Below, piece by piece: positions 35,014 to 44,308 of a DNA stretch of 64,000 nt. Positions within the stretch are counted from its first letter, which is position 1, and each line of letters starts with the position of its first letter. The position numbers and the translations under genes are program-made. Below the pieces are notes generated by a model, which was not told the DNA's origin, made no database searches, and saw only the letters and a program-made list of their open reading frames with translations. Source of the stretch: Chryseobacterium oleae (lineage in GTDB: Bacteria; Bacteroidota; Bacteroidia; Flavobacteriales; Weeksellaceae); contig NZ_FOVD01000008.1 of the NCBI RefSeq assembly GCF_900115055.1, positions 62,001-126,000 on the forward strand, given 5' to 3'.

Positions 35014-35029
35014 GTTTCAAATCCTAACC

Positions 35030-35893
35030 ATGAAAAATGATAATCAAAAAAAAGAAATTGTAACCACTCCTGTGTCTGAAGGATCAAAACCCGAACGTCG
35101 TCCAACTTGTGGAATTGTAATGCCTATTTCTGAAATTGATGGCTGTACACCCGGACATTGGGAAGAAGTATTATCCATAATAACAGAAGTAGCTGAGGCT
35201 GCCGGGTTCGAAACAAAATTAGTAAGTGAGGCTGAAGATATTGGAATTATTCATAAACGAATCATTCAGAATGTATACGGAAGTGACATTATTATTTGTG
35301 ATGTTAGTGCTAAAAATCCTAATGTAATGTTTGAGCTAGGCTTACGTTTAGCATTTGATAAAGCAACAGTAATTATTAAAGATGATCAAACGTCTTATTC
35401 TTTTGATACTAGTCCTATTGAGCATTTAATTTATCCAAGGGATTTAAGATTTCATAAGATCTTGACTTTTAAAATGTTGTTAGAGAAAAAGCTATTGGCC
35501 ACATTTGAAAAATCTAAGGATGAAAAACACTCTATGTATCTTAAAGATTTTGGACAAATTACAGTCGCTAAATTGGATTCAAAAGAAGTTTCAAAAGAAG
35601 ATTTTATATTAGAAAAAATTAATGAACTTCAATCTGATATAAAATTAATTCGAAATGAACCGCAAATCACAACCAGCGATAAAATAACTTATAGAAATTC
35701 AAGCCCAGGAACACAAAGTTTGAAAGAGTTTATGGTCGAGAGTTATAAAGAATACTGTAAATTGTATAATGTTGAGGAAATTACTAGTGTATTAAGTTTT
35801 AAAAATTTCATAAATAAAAAAGCATCTTCAACGGGCTTTTCAAGAGTACCATCAGACCAATTTATAAATTCATTTATACAAAGCAGAACTTAA
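35030..35893 (+). CDS. nucleoside deoxyribosyltransferase/TIR-like domain protein, possible defence effector
   Basis: 287 residues, no signal peptide. Residues 25-160 form a Rossmann-like domain: CGIVMPISEIDG, IIHKRIIQNVYGSDIIICDVS, then KNPNVMFELGLRLAFDKATV. The NPNVMFELG segment (E102) is the hallmark of nucleoside 2-deoxyribosyltransferase-like and TIR-like proteins, in which the glutamate attacks the N-glycosidic bond. Many such proteins occur next to regulators or in anti-phage loci, where they destroy NAD or nucleotides. Residues 190-287 look helical and carry no family I know; they may sense a signal. The gene is visibly more AT-rich than its neighbours. It could instead be a housekeeping nucleoside enzyme; the C-terminal extension argues against that. 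Confidence 0.6.
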   Translation: MKNDNQKKEIVTTPVSEGSKPERRPTCGIVMPISEIDGCTPGHWEEVLSIITEVAEAAGFETKLVSEAEDIGIIHKRIIQNVYGSDIIICDVSAKNPNVMFELGLRLAFDKATVIIKDDQTSYSFDTSPIEHLIYPRDLRFHKILTFKMLLEKKLLATFEKSKDEKHSMYLKDFGQITVAKLDSKEVSKEDFILEKINELQSDIKLIRNEPQITTSDKITYRNSSPGTQSLKEFMVESYKEYCKLYNVEEITSVLSFKNFINKKASSTGFSRVPSDQFINSFIQSRT

Positions 35894-36181
35894 TATAAAC
35901 CATTATAAATTGGAGTCCTAATTAAGGGGCTCTCATAATCTATCACGAAATTCTTTAATTTTCTCATTTATTTTTTCTAGTAATTGAAGACCACCTTTTT
36001 CTGTAAAATATTATTTACTCATTTGTTATATGCATATAATGTTTATTTTCTTCTTATACTTCCTAAAACTTTCATTATTAGCTAAAGTGTAATTACATAA
36101 ATAGCAATCTTGGTTACATTTAAAATTCATTATCAGTAATTCTAGTTAAAATCCCTAAATTTATCCCCAATCCAAAACAAC
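35894..36181. other. AT-rich gap with a possible gene remnant
   Basis: On the minus strand (about 36015 down to 35934) a frame reads TEKGGLQLLEKINEKIKEF then a few residues and stop, preceded by an in-frame TAA. It looks like the end of a broken gene, but is too short to place in a family. Nothing else is seen. Confidence 0.25.
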
Positions 36182-36409
36182 ATGCACAAAAAAATCATAA
36201 AAATAAAACACGTCACAGGAACCTACACCATTGACGTAAAGGAGGGAAAACTGAACGAAATGCAAACCCAGCTGGACAAATGCCTGAATGATGAACAGGG
36301 AGCCATTGTGGTGAAGGGAGAAAACGGAGATCAGTTTGTATATCCTGCGGATCTTCTGAAAAACAGCTTTATTTCTATAGTAGATAGGGAAGAAGTGAAG
36401 GGACTTTAA
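36182..36409 (+). CDS. small hypothetical protein
   Basis: 75 residues, mixed charge, no membrane segment: MHKKIIKIKHVTGTYTIDVK at the start, ADLLKNSFISIVDREE at the end. The beta-rich pattern suggests a small stand-alone fold. Codon use resembles the neighbouring chromosomal genes, which supports it being real. No family recognised. Confidence 0.55.
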   Translation: MHKKIIKIKHVTGTYTIDVKEGKLNEMQTQLDKCLNDEQGAIVVKGENGDQFVYPADLLKNSFISIVDREEVKGL

Positions 36410-36557
36410 GCAAAACAAAAACTCCAAAGGTATTTTGAGACTACAGTTTTAGTTCAGGAACCGAAGATAGGGAGATTGTTTCAGCAAATCGCTGAAAAAT
36501 AATTCCCCTGATTTTAAGCCTATTATTAAGTTTCGTTAAAATTTATCAGGGAAAAGT

Positions 36558-36588
36558 TTTGCAGAAATATAAAATCGTTTTATATTTG
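36558..36588 (+). promoter_or_regulatory. promoter of tRNA-Ser
   Basis: TTTG (36558-36561), 19 bases, TATATTTG (36581-36588): a full-consensus Bacteroidota promoter, 33 bases before the tRNA. Confidence 0.8.
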
Positions 36589-36621
36589 CACCACTGAAAA
36601 CAACGGTATAGCCGTTATTCA

Positions 36622-36706
36622 GGAGAGATGGCAGAGTGGTCGATTGCGATAGTCTTGAAAACTATTGACTGTAACAGGTCCGGGGGTTCGAATCCCTCTC
36701 TCTCCG
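36622..36706 (+). tRNA. tRNA-Ser(TGA)
   Basis: 85 bases with acceptor stem GGAGAGA (36622-36628) paired to TCTCTCC (36699-36705) and discriminator G. The anticodon loop CTTGAAA has anticodon TGA, there is a long variable arm, and the T-arm is GGGGG-TTCGAAT-CCCTC. CCA is not encoded. TGA anticodon and G discriminator identify a serine tRNA for UCN codons. A strong terminator lies 46 bases downstream. Confidence 0.95.
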
Positions 36707-36751
36707 CTGAAAAGCAAGAGTAAAACTCAAAAAATGCTTAAAAAACTTTTT

Positions 36752-36787
36752 AAACCTGCAATTTTAATTAATTGCAGGTTTTTTTGT
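36752..36787 (+). terminator. terminator after tRNA-Ser
   Basis: AAACCTGCAAT (36752-36762), 8-base loop, ATTGCAGGTTT (36771-36781) and more T: perfect 11-bp stem. Confidence 0.9.
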
Positions 36788-36818
36788 GAATGAAATTTTA
36801 TTGAGCAACTCCAATCAT

Positions 36819-37925
36819 TTATAATTTAAGAAATTCAATTAACTCTTTTACAGCTGCCCCACCAGCACGATTAGCCCCGATGGTAGAGGCAGACGGGCCG
36901 TACCCAATTAAATGAATTCTTGGATCCTTGCTGACCTGTGTGGCCAGTCTTCCTGACATTTCAATTCCTCCTTTATCATTTAAAAGATGTAATGCAGCCA
37001 GATGATCCAGAGAATGACGAAAGCCGGTATTCCAAAAAATAACGTCAGCATCAATGGTCGTTCCATCTTCCCATCGCACCCCGTTTTCAGTAATTTCTTC
37101 AAACATAGGTTTTCTGTCTAAAACGCCATTAAGTAACATTTCTTCAATAGCTGGTGTAACGTGGATCCCCGTTACCGAAACAACCGAACTTGGAGGTAAG
37201 CCCTCGCGAACTCTTTTTTCGACTGATGCAACAGCCTCTCTCCGCAGTTCAATACTAAATTCCTCTTTTTTAAAATCTACAGGTCGCCGGGTTACCCAGG
37301 TCGTTGTAGTAACTTTTGAAATTTCACCAAGCAACTGAATGGCGGAGATCCCGCCTCCAACAATGATAACATGCTTTCCTATAAATTCTTGGGCACCCTT
37401 ATATTCACCGGTGTGCAGCTGTCTGCCGAGAAACTTGTCCCATCCGGGATATTTTGGACAATTGGGTGTTTTCCATGTACCTGTGGCATTAATCAAACCA
37501 CGGGCAGTGAACTGAACGCCATTGGTATGAATCATAAACCGTCCATTTCGATCCGTAACTTCACTTACCCGTACGGGACGAATGACAGGAAGATCAAACT
37601 GCTTTTCGTATTGTTCGTAATATTTTGGAAGAGCCAGATTTGCCTGTAATGAAGTATCCATCGTATCAACAGCATCGGCAAATGCCATTCCGGGAAGATC
37701 ATTAATACCATTAACATTACTTAGCGTCAGAGAGTCCCATCTATGCTGCCAGGCTCCACCTGAACCAAACTCATCATCCAAAACCACAAACCCCTTTCCT
37801 GGTTCTATTCCGCTTTTTCTAAGGTGATACGCTGCCGACAATCCTGCCTGTCCTGCTCCGATTACCGCAATATCAACTTTGTAAAATAAATCTGGACGGA
37901 TTTGCAAGTTTTTATCTGCTTCCAT
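36819..37925 (-). CDS. FAD-dependent monooxygenase-like NAD(P)/FAD oxidoreductase
   Basis: 368 residues with two Rossmann motifs: VIGAGQAGLSAAYHL (about 20-34) for FAD and IIVGGGISAIQLLGEI (about 187-202) for NAD(P)H. The middle region (GTWKTPNCPKYPGWDKF) corresponds to the Baeyer-Villiger/FMO fingerprint area. It resembles flavin-containing monooxygenases and YczJ/CzcO-like proteins. Substrate unknown. It is divergent from the AraC regulator at 38163, which may control it. Confidence 0.8.
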   Translation of the reverse strand: MEADKNLQIRPDLFYKVDIAVIGAGQAGLSAAYHLRKSGIEPGKGFVVLDDEFGSGGAWQHRWDSLTLSNVNGINDLPGMAFADAVDTMDTSLQANLALPKYYEQYEKQFDLPVIRPVRVSEVTDRNGRFMIHTNGVQFTARGLINATGTWKTPNCPKYPGWDKFLGRQLHTGEYKGAQEFIGKHVIIVGGGISAIQLLGEISKVTTTTWVTRRPVDFKKEEFSIELRREAVASVEKRVREGLPPSSVVSVTGIHVTPAIEEMLLNGVLDRKPMFEEITENGVRWEDGTTIDADVIFWNTGFRHSLDHLAALHLLNDKGGIEMSGRLATQVSKDPRIHLIGYGPSASTIGANRAGGAAVKELIEFLKL

Positions 37926-38138
37926 ATAGTACTTGATTTTTTGACCTTATCGATTAATGTGCTTATTATTTTTCGCTTTATATGCTATCAGCAGACTAAA
38001 TGTATGAAATACCATCGATAATAACTAATATTTTAATTAAATGAATATAAGCCTGCAAAGCGGACTGACAATGGATTGATTGCTAAGTTATTGTTTCCAT
38101 TAATAAGAAATCTTAATAAGGAAATTTATGGATGTTAT

Positions 38139-38146
38139 TATATTTG
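38139..38146 (+). promoter_or_regulatory. -7 box upstream of the AraC gene at 38163
   Basis: TATATTTG matches TANNTTTG. A second match, TAGTTTTG at 38151-38158, ends 4 bases before the GTG start, so two start sites are possible and one would be leaderless. Confidence 0.45.
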
Positions 38147-38162
38147 TTGCTAGTTTTGTAAA

Positions 38163-39053
38163 GTGGTTAAAATAAAAAGAATAACTCCAACAGATTTCAG
38201 GGGACATTATATGCCTGAAATGTCGACTGATTTCCCAATATTGAAAACAGCGGTCCAGATTCATGATATTGGAAAAACATCAGGCTTTATTAAAGTACCT
38301 ACACCTTTACACAGGCCTCAGTACAATTTCATTGTTCATGTTACCAAAGGCAATGCAAAACAGCAGGTAGATGCAGATTTAATATCAATGAAAGAACACG
38401 AAATCTTATTGGTAAGACAGGGAAATGTCACCTCACTAAAGGAAGTGAGCCCGGATGCGACCGGTCATATTATTTTATTTGAAGACCAGACGCTTAACCA
38501 AATCCTATCAAAGCAGGAGCTCATCAAGCTGTTTTCAGTTAATAATATCATTCATTTGCCACAAGAAAATAGCATCTGGCTAACCTCTCTATTTGAACTT
38601 TTGAGTACTGAGATTTATTCTCAAAATGCAAACTTAGACATTTGCTATTCACTTCTGCAGGCTGGGCTTCAGAAAATTTTCAGTTCAGGAAGCGAACTGA
38701 AGAAAGCAGTCAACCGAAATGCTGAAATTACTTTCAATTTTAAAGAATTGGTATATAAACATTATATTGAACATAAAACGATTTTGTTTTACGCTGCTGA
38801 ACTATCTGTTTCTGAAAATTATCTTCATAGGTGCATTAAAGAAACAATTGGAGAGAGTCCAAAAGAATGGATTAATAAAGTAAGCATTTTACAAAGTCAA
38901 TTACTTTTACAGGATTTAACCAAGAGTATTTCCGAAATAGCTTTCGAACTTAATTATGGTGATCCAAGCTATTTTGGACGCCTGTTTAAGAAGATAAGTG
39001 GAGTAACCCCTTCAGAATACAGAATGACCTTTATGCAGGATTTGTCCGAGTAA
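38163..39053 (+). CDS. AraC family transcriptional regulator
   Basis: 296 residues: an N-terminal cupin-like sensing domain (about 30-130) and a C-terminal double helix-turn-helix (about 195-290, with KSISEIAFELNYGDPSYFGRL, then FKKISGVTPSEYR). The start is GTG at 38163; an ATG at 38211 would remove 16 residues and cannot be excluded. It is divergent from the flavin monooxygenase gene and followed 67 bp later by a DUF6268 gene, so either side could be its target. Confidence 0.85.
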   Translation: MVKIKRITPTDFRGHYMPEMSTDFPILKTAVQIHDIGKTSGFIKVPTPLHRPQYNFIVHVTKGNAKQQVDADLISMKEHEILLVRQGNVTSLKEVSPDATGHIILFEDQTLNQILSKQELIKLFSVNNIIHLPQENSIWLTSLFELLSTEIYSQNANLDICYSLLQAGLQKIFSSGSELKKAVNRNAEITFNFKELVYKHYIEHKTILFYAAELSVSENYLHRCIKETIGESPKEWINKVSILQSQLLLQDLTKSISEIAFELNYGDPSYFGRLFKKISGVTPSEYRMTFMQDLSE

Positions 39054-39120
39054 AGAGTGATTTAGTTTTAAAGCATTTCTTGTTTTCAAACCACCTTTGT
39101 ATTACTAAAATTCAAAGAAA

Positions 39121-40116
39121 ATGAAAACATTGATTACTGTAAGAAATGCCATCAGGAAAAAGGGTGAAATGATTTTTCCCTTTAAACACATAAGTATTAT
39201 CAAAAGATCCTGCCTTTGTGTAATTGTTTCGGCTTTCTTCCTCTCAAACAAAAGCCACGGTCAGATTATTCAGGATATCGCCGGTATTGCCGTCACGGCT
39301 CATCATAAAGTTAGCTTTAAAGATGTACCTTCAGAAAGTTTCCTGTCAGAAAATAAGTTCCAACTCAATACTTATGACGCATGGTTAGGAATACCTCCTT
39401 TCGAAATTGGTAAAACAAGTGTTTTTAGTAATTTGAACTATCGGATGATGGATTTTAATTATGACAGAAATTCTATACAGGACGCCAATCGTATTGAAAG
39501 AATTCACGAGATAAAATCAGTCATTATAATTAAGCACCCACTTTCCGAAAAATGGTCGATTTTAGGAATAGCTATGCCCACTATTGCATCCGACTTTAAG
39601 AAATCGGTTTCTTTTGATGATTTAATTCTGGATGGAATAGTCGGATTGTCAAAGAAATTCGGGAGGGAGTCGAATCTTGAAGTCGGACTCGGAGTTCATG
39701 TTTTACATTCTTTTGGAGAAACTTTGGTTACCCCGGGGATATCAATTGATTACCAAAGTACAGATAAAAAATGGTTAGCCCAGTTTTATTGGCCGAGATT
39801 AAACGTGCTTTACAGCCTAAGCCCGAATACACAAATAGGTTTGGCCGGATCGATCGATTGGACACGTTTCAACCTGAAAAATTATAAAGACGATCATCTT
39901 AAAGAAGTCGATTACGCTCAGTTTTCTACCATTCATGGAGGCCTTCAGGTTCACCAACGCTTAGTGGGTGGAATTTGGCTGCAAGCGCAAGCCGGAATGG
40001 GACTTTTAAATCGTTATGAATTGTTCGATACCCATCAAAAGACAGTCAATGATTTTTCTGCCTCCAATATGGCTTATGGGAAAGTTACTATTACCTATCG
40101 TATCGGCAGAAAATAA
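39121..40116 (+). CDS. DUF6268-type outer-membrane beta-barrel protein
   Basis: 331 residues. An unusually long N-terminus (about 45 residues) precedes a hydrophobic signal segment (CLCVIVSAFFLSNKSHGQ). The body is alternating beta-strand sequence typical of a barrel, ending GKVTITYRIGRK. A family member is expected in the outer membrane; transport function unknown. The second methionine could be the real start if the signal peptide is shorter. Confidence 0.6.
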   Translation: MKTLITVRNAIRKKGEMIFPFKHISIIKRSCLCVIVSAFFLSNKSHGQIIQDIAGIAVTAHHKVSFKDVPSESFLSENKFQLNTYDAWLGIPPFEIGKTSVFSNLNYRMMDFNYDRNSIQDANRIERIHEIKSVIIIKHPLSEKWSILGIAMPTIASDFKKSVSFDDLILDGIVGLSKKFGRESNLEVGLGVHVLHSFGETLVTPGISIDYQSTDKKWLAQFYWPRLNVLYSLSPNTQIGLAGSIDWTRFNLKNYKDDHLKEVDYAQFSTIHGGLQVHQRLVGGIWLQAQAGMGLLNRYELFDTHQKTVNDFSASNMAYGKVTITYRIGRK

Positions 40117-40242
40117 ACAAATAAAAATAATGAAAACAATCATTTTCAGTTTCGTGACCATACACTGTACCAGGTATTGCCAACGCCTGAAAATTAAGTG
40201 AATCAAAACCGATTTTCATAATCAATATCCAATTGCAATCTT

Positions 40243-40641
40243 ATGAACAGTACCCATTCTCTTCAGTCAGCTTTTAATTTTCGGGCCCTGATTACTGCAG
40301 CTCTGCCTGCTTATATTTTTCCCACTTTAATGTCTTTTATATCTGGTTTTCTGCTCCAGAACAACAATCTTATGACGGCCAGTTACAGCAGCATTGGTTT
40401 GTCTTCTTTATTGTCAACACTTTGCAGTTTTATCTTGCTTTGGCGGTTTGAGTCGCAACGAATATTAGTGCGAAACAAGCTGATCAGATCTTTGGTGATC
40501 ATTGTACTGATGATGGGTTTAGGGACCTTATGTATATGGCTATTTAATTGGCAGCACGAACGGTTTAATATTTTACTCTCCATCTTTTTGGGGGCTACCA
40601 TACTTATCATTCGCGACCTTGTGATCAAACGTAACAGCTAA
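40243..40641 (+). CDS. small four-helix membrane protein
   Basis: 132 residues with four hydrophobic segments (about 15-38, 47-66, 82-100 and 108-126), ending in basic DLVIKRNS. No family recognised. It lies in the same direction as the DUF6268 gene (126 bp upstream) and the NmrA gene (134 bp downstream). A 23-codon frame at 40130-40201 in the gap before it is probably a remnant. Confidence 0.55.
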   Translation: MNSTHSLQSAFNFRALITAALPAYIFPTLMSFISGFLLQNNNLMTASYSSIGLSSLLSTLCSFILLWRFESQRILVRNKLIRSLVIIVLMMGLGTLCIWLFNWQHERFNILLSIFLGATILIIRDLVIKRNS

Positions 40642-40775
40642 ATCATTTATTCATAAAAACTCATCAACAGAAACATCTCAAACTTAGAAGAAATGAAGAA
40701 TAAACTAAATAGAATACCCATGAAGGATAGGGATAATAAACGTTTAATCCTTACTAAAAGAATCAATTTATTTCA

Positions 40776-41690
40776 ATGAAAAAAATGAAACCGGTTATCG
40801 TTGTTTTTGGATGTACAGGTACCGTTGGAACTGCTGTGATGCAGGAGCTCAAGGGTCGGGATTGTATGGTAAGAGGTGTTCTTCGAAACCCTGAAAGACC
40901 TTATCCGGTACCACTGGATAAAGGCCCATCGAATATAGCCTATGTAAGTGCCGATCTAAATTCTATTAACCAGCTTAAAGAAGTTTGCAAAGGGGCGGAT
41001 GTTTTGTTTCTTTTAACAGCAACTGGTCCCAGCCAGGTAGAACATGAAATTAATATTATTGATGCTGCGAGGCAAAATGGGGTAAGACGAATAGTCAAGT
41101 TATCGGCTCCCATAGTTACGATGCCTGCAAAGGTAGAGGTGAGTCAATGGCATAGGAGAATAGATGAGCATCTTTGGCAGAATATGGATGAATTTTGCTG
41201 CCTTAGGCCACATTCTTTTATGCAAAATTGGGAACGAAATACTTTTACCATTCAGTACTTTGGGAAAATTTACGGAGCACTTGGCACAGCACGAAGAAAT
41301 TATATCGATTGTCGTGATGTAGCTGATATAGCGGTAAATTACTTGTTGACACCCGAAGAAATACAAGAAAAATCTGTGGTTCTTACAGGTCCACAAGCCA
41401 TTAACCATATAGAAATGGCAGCAAAATTATCTCATGTAACCGGGCGCACCATTGAATATGTAAATGTAACACCAGATGAATTGTTTAACCAGTTAATCAA
41501 CAGAGCGAAATTACCCGTATGGCTGGCTAACCATATTGTGGAACTTGATGAGCTGGCCATAAAAATTCCTGAACCGGAAGGGGACAATATTACCGGCTTA
41601 ATGTCAAGAAAACCACGTATTATGGAAGAATATTTACAGGAAAACAGACATTTGTTTAAACGAAAACCACTGTGGAAGTCTTTATTGTAA
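40776..41690 (+). CDS. NmrA/atypical SDR family NAD(P)-binding protein
   Basis: 304 residues with the N-terminal dinucleotide motif VFGCTGTVGTAVMQEL (about 8-23), the GxxGxxG of atypical short-chain dehydrogenases. The rest (DVLFLLTATGPSQVEHE, RRIVKLSAP) matches NmrA-like proteins, which bind NAD(P) and often act as redox sensors rather than enzymes. No YxxxK catalytic pair is seen. A 28-codon frame upstream (40693-40779) ends in TGA overlapping this ATG. Confidence 0.8.
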   Translation: MKKMKPVIVVFGCTGTVGTAVMQELKGRDCMVRGVLRNPERPYPVPLDKGPSNIAYVSADLNSINQLKEVCKGADVLFLLTATGPSQVEHEINIIDAARQNGVRRIVKLSAPIVTMPAKVEVSQWHRRIDEHLWQNMDEFCCLRPHSFMQNWERNTFTIQYFGKIYGALGTARRNYIDCRDVADIAVNYLLTPEEIQEKSVVLTGPQAINHIEMAAKLSHVTGRTIEYVNVTPDELFNQLINRAKLPVWLANHIVELDELAIKIPEPEGDNITGLMSRKPRIMEEYLQENRHLFKRKPLWKSLL

Positions 41691-41995
41691 GGCATGAATA
41701 CGGAAGATTTGAAGCTATTGATACTATTCTTGGAGAAGCCCATTTGAGACAGAATGAATGTTCTGGTCCGGATAAGCAATACACCAAGCCTTAACCTTAT
41801 TGAGATTTATAAAATTCACTTAAATTCACTCATATTTTGCTCCAAATCTGCAAAATGTGAATCATAATTTAAAATAATTGCTATTGGTAAATAGTTAATT
41901 AAAAGCCTTTTAAATATTTCCTGTAATGTTTTCCGAACCTTTATTATACCCCGTTAGAGGTTCACTTATGTTGCAGAAATGTTTGGTTGAATAAA

Positions 41996-42030
41996 AAAAT
42001 GACCTGTTCCTGTATAAGTCAGATCATTTT
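41996..42030. terminator. hairpin with flanking A and T runs in the 41691-42333 gap
   Basis: AAAATGACCTG and CAGATCATTTT (one mismatch) with A-run before and T-run inside the right arm, so it could stop transcription both ways. The other bases of this 643-bp gap show no open frame of note; TATATTTA near 42212 is a weak -7 candidate for the downstream peptide gene. Confidence 0.5.
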
Positions 42031-42333
42031 AAGCACTATTCAAAGGTGTATTTTCTGATGCAGAGTGTTTATAAAATGCAATAACATATAAGGGATTTTT
42101 ATTTTTGGTCTATAAAAAATAAATCGTTATTAAAAATATTCATGAAGATTAAAGAGTTGCTTTAAAGTGCTTTGAAAAGTGTTTTTGCAGTGTTGAAATT
42201 GTTATATTTAGTAGGCTAATGATAGATGCTCTTCCAAAGAACAAAAAATACGTAATCCAGCGTTTACTGGGTCGCTTAAATTGTCCTTGCGTGAAAAGGG
42301 CGATAATTCATAAATAATTTTAAACATCAAACA

Positions 42334-42597
42334 ATGAAAAACTTAACTTTAGAATCAATTGCCTCAAAGGCACGGGGTATGCTTTCAAGAGAGGAACTTA
42401 AACAGGTAATGGGTAGTGGATTAGATTTTGGTACCGGTAGCGGAGAAACAGCTATTTGTACCTATCGTTTTAAAGATGGACATTCTGAAACAGGGGTTGT
42501 AACCAATCCATTGGGTTCCGGGTACAGCTCGGCAGGAGCTTATGCAAAGGCTTTTTGCGACAATGATCAAGATTGCACGTCAGTTTCTTGCCAGTAA
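42334..42597 (+). CDS. GG-leader peptide precursor (bacteriocin-like, four cysteines)
   Basis: 87 residues. The N-terminus MKNLTLESIASKARGMLSRE followed by ELKQVMGSG is a double-glycine-type leader of the kind found on Bacteroidota natural-product precursors (LSREELKxVxGG). Cleavage is expected at MG/S or GS/G near 27-29. The mature part of about 59 residues is Gly/Ser-rich and has cysteines at 42, 75, 81 and 86, enough for two disulfides or for modification. No C39 peptidase-ABC transporter, modifying enzyme or second peptide is within the window. Possible roles are antimicrobial or signalling; neither is proved. Confidence 0.7.
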   Translation: MKNLTLESIASKARGMLSREELKQVMGSGLDFGTGSGETAICTYRFKDGHSETGVVTNPLGSGYSSAGAYAKAFCDNDQDCTSVSCQ

Positions 42598-42908
42598 AAT
42601 CAAGGTGGCTCTGCAGTAAAGCCGCCTTCAAACTGGAAATTTTTAAAATGAAACGAGAAAGGCATTGTTGGCCATGCAGACAGGCTATTTTGGCTATGAT
42701 TCATTTTAATTATTGAAAACAATTTGGAGAAGATACCGAATTTGAGTCTAGATTAACACATAATAGATATTCGGCTTTGCTGAAGTTTAATGCCTGAACG
42801 CTAAAAGTCAGATTAAAATTCAGAGTAAAATATAAAACTCAAAAAGATTTATAGGAAGCTGGAAGAAGAGGCTGATCAAAGATTCTCAATACTAAATTCT
42901 TAAGATCT
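42598..42908. other. gap after the peptide gene
   Basis: AAGGTGGCT and AGCCGCCTT (42602-42628) form a hairpin 8 bases after the peptide stop, without a T-run. A 22-codon frame from 42648 (MKRERHCWPCRQAILAMIHF) has no support. Nothing else seen. Confidence 0.4.
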
Positions 42909-43883
42909 ATGGATAGTAAATATTATAAGAAAATGAGTTTAGCTGTATTCTCAATAGTTATGATGTTTTGTCATTGCCAACAAAAATTACAAAATAAGAT
43001 TAACAACAGCTCAGAAAAAATAGATAGGAAGAGAAGTACTCAATCAGCAATAGAAAAAATAAGCTACATAGCACACGTTAATGCACAATCTCCTTACGAA
43101 CTATATTTGGATGATATACTTATTGATTTCTACTACGGAAATAACATCAGCAATACCACAGAGTTAAATCCTTACTTGTTAGGCAATGGAAAACATATCT
43201 TAAAAATCAGGTTTCTTCCCAGAGAAGATTCCCCTGATAAAATGGTACAGCCAAAAGACATTATTTTTAACGAAACCGCAAGATGGCACATTTATTTTTC
43301 CAAAATTGTTCCCGACAAAAATGCTTCTTTGGGCTATTCAAATGAAATAGACTATGCTAAAAGCGAGCTGAAGCTTCAGGCTCCTAAAGAAAAGGTCCCT
43401 TTTTGGGAACAGGTTTGGGAGGTAGATGTTAAAGATTTGCCATATCAGGTAAAAGGTTGGAGTGAAAGCGAAGATTTGAAAAAAATCGATAAAGACGTCT
43501 TGCAAAAGGAGGTAGTTGAATATTTTTCTAATCTAAAAGATTTGCTCAATAACGGGAAAATTGATGAGTTTCTTCAATTGTGTAAAAAGGAAGACAAGGA
43601 ATTGGACATTGTTACCTATACCACACCAAAAGATTCAAAAATTGATTATCAAAACAATAAAGAAAAAATGTTGAAACTATGCCCTGGAAATATGCAGCCT
43701 TTTGATAATTATGAAATGAAAATCTATGGAAATGGCAGATTAGTAACATTACTTATCTCAAATGGCAAGTACAGAAACTGGACTGCTTTGATAAGTAAAA
43801 CGCCCAAAGGAAGGGTAACCAGTTGGGGAGTAATATTACACAAGCCTACAGGCTCTAAAACTTTCGAAATTATTAGAAAATAA
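42909..43883 (+). CDS. hypothetical exported protein, probable lipoprotein
   Basis: 324 residues. The N-terminus has a hydrophobic stretch ending VMMFCHC, a weak lipobox (C23 or C25), then a polar linker. Residues 55-120 look like a beta-sandwich (YELYLDDILIDFYYG, GNGKHILKIRFLP), and 190-320 like a second alpha/beta domain. No family recognised. The region is AT-rich and lies in the accessory stretch. Confidence 0.55.
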   Translation: MDSKYYKKMSLAVFSIVMMFCHCQQKLQNKINNSSEKIDRKRSTQSAIEKISYIAHVNAQSPYELYLDDILIDFYYGNNISNTTELNPYLLGNGKHILKIRFLPREDSPDKMVQPKDIIFNETARWHIYFSKIVPDKNASLGYSNEIDYAKSELKLQAPKEKVPFWEQVWEVDVKDLPYQVKGWSESEDLKKIDKDVLQKEVVEYFSNLKDLLNNGKIDEFLQLCKKEDKELDIVTYTTPKDSKIDYQNNKEKMLKLCPGNMQPFDNYEMKIYGNGRLVTLLISNGKYRNWTALISKTPKGRVTSWGVILHKPTGSKTFEIIRK

Positions 43884-44308
43884 TTAATTATAAATTTTCA
43901 AAAATTACTGATTATAACTTCCTTTTGAAAGGTTTGTAAAGAGTAGAAATCATTAATTTTTATCATTTGTATTTTCTGGTCTTCTGCTTTTATACAGAAG
44001 GACCCAGCAAAAGGCTGGTCACTGACTTATTTCCCATTTTAGATAAGGGTAATTTTATTCGGGTTTTGATTGCCTATTAATTCATATATTTTTTTAGAGC
44101 TCCTACTCATAATCTTTGGTATCCATGAAAGTTTTTTTTTAAAGTACCTAATTCATAAATAAATATTTATCTTAGCGACAAATGTCACGAAATGTGGATA
44201 TAAGTATTTTTTTTTACGAGGTTTTTATATCTTTTGTTTCGTGGAAAATATTGCTAGGCGTCATTTTGTAAAAACAGTAACCAAAGAATATTAATTTTAG
44301 AAAAAACT
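43884..44308. other. 425-bp gap without a gene
   Basis: Two short hairpins only: CTTCTG..CAGAAG (43981-44000) and CCAGC-aaaag-GCTGG (44004-44018). The rest is AT-rich with no frame or clear promoter. Confidence 0.4.

Noticed and set aside
36622..36706. Active integrative element at tRNA-Ser
   Set aside because: No integrase, excisionase or conjugation gene anywhere to the right; only an old-island hypothesis is kept as a finding.
42648..42716. 22-codon frame with CWPC motif after the peptide gene
   Set aside because: Too short, no ribosome or promoter context, no second copy; likely chance.
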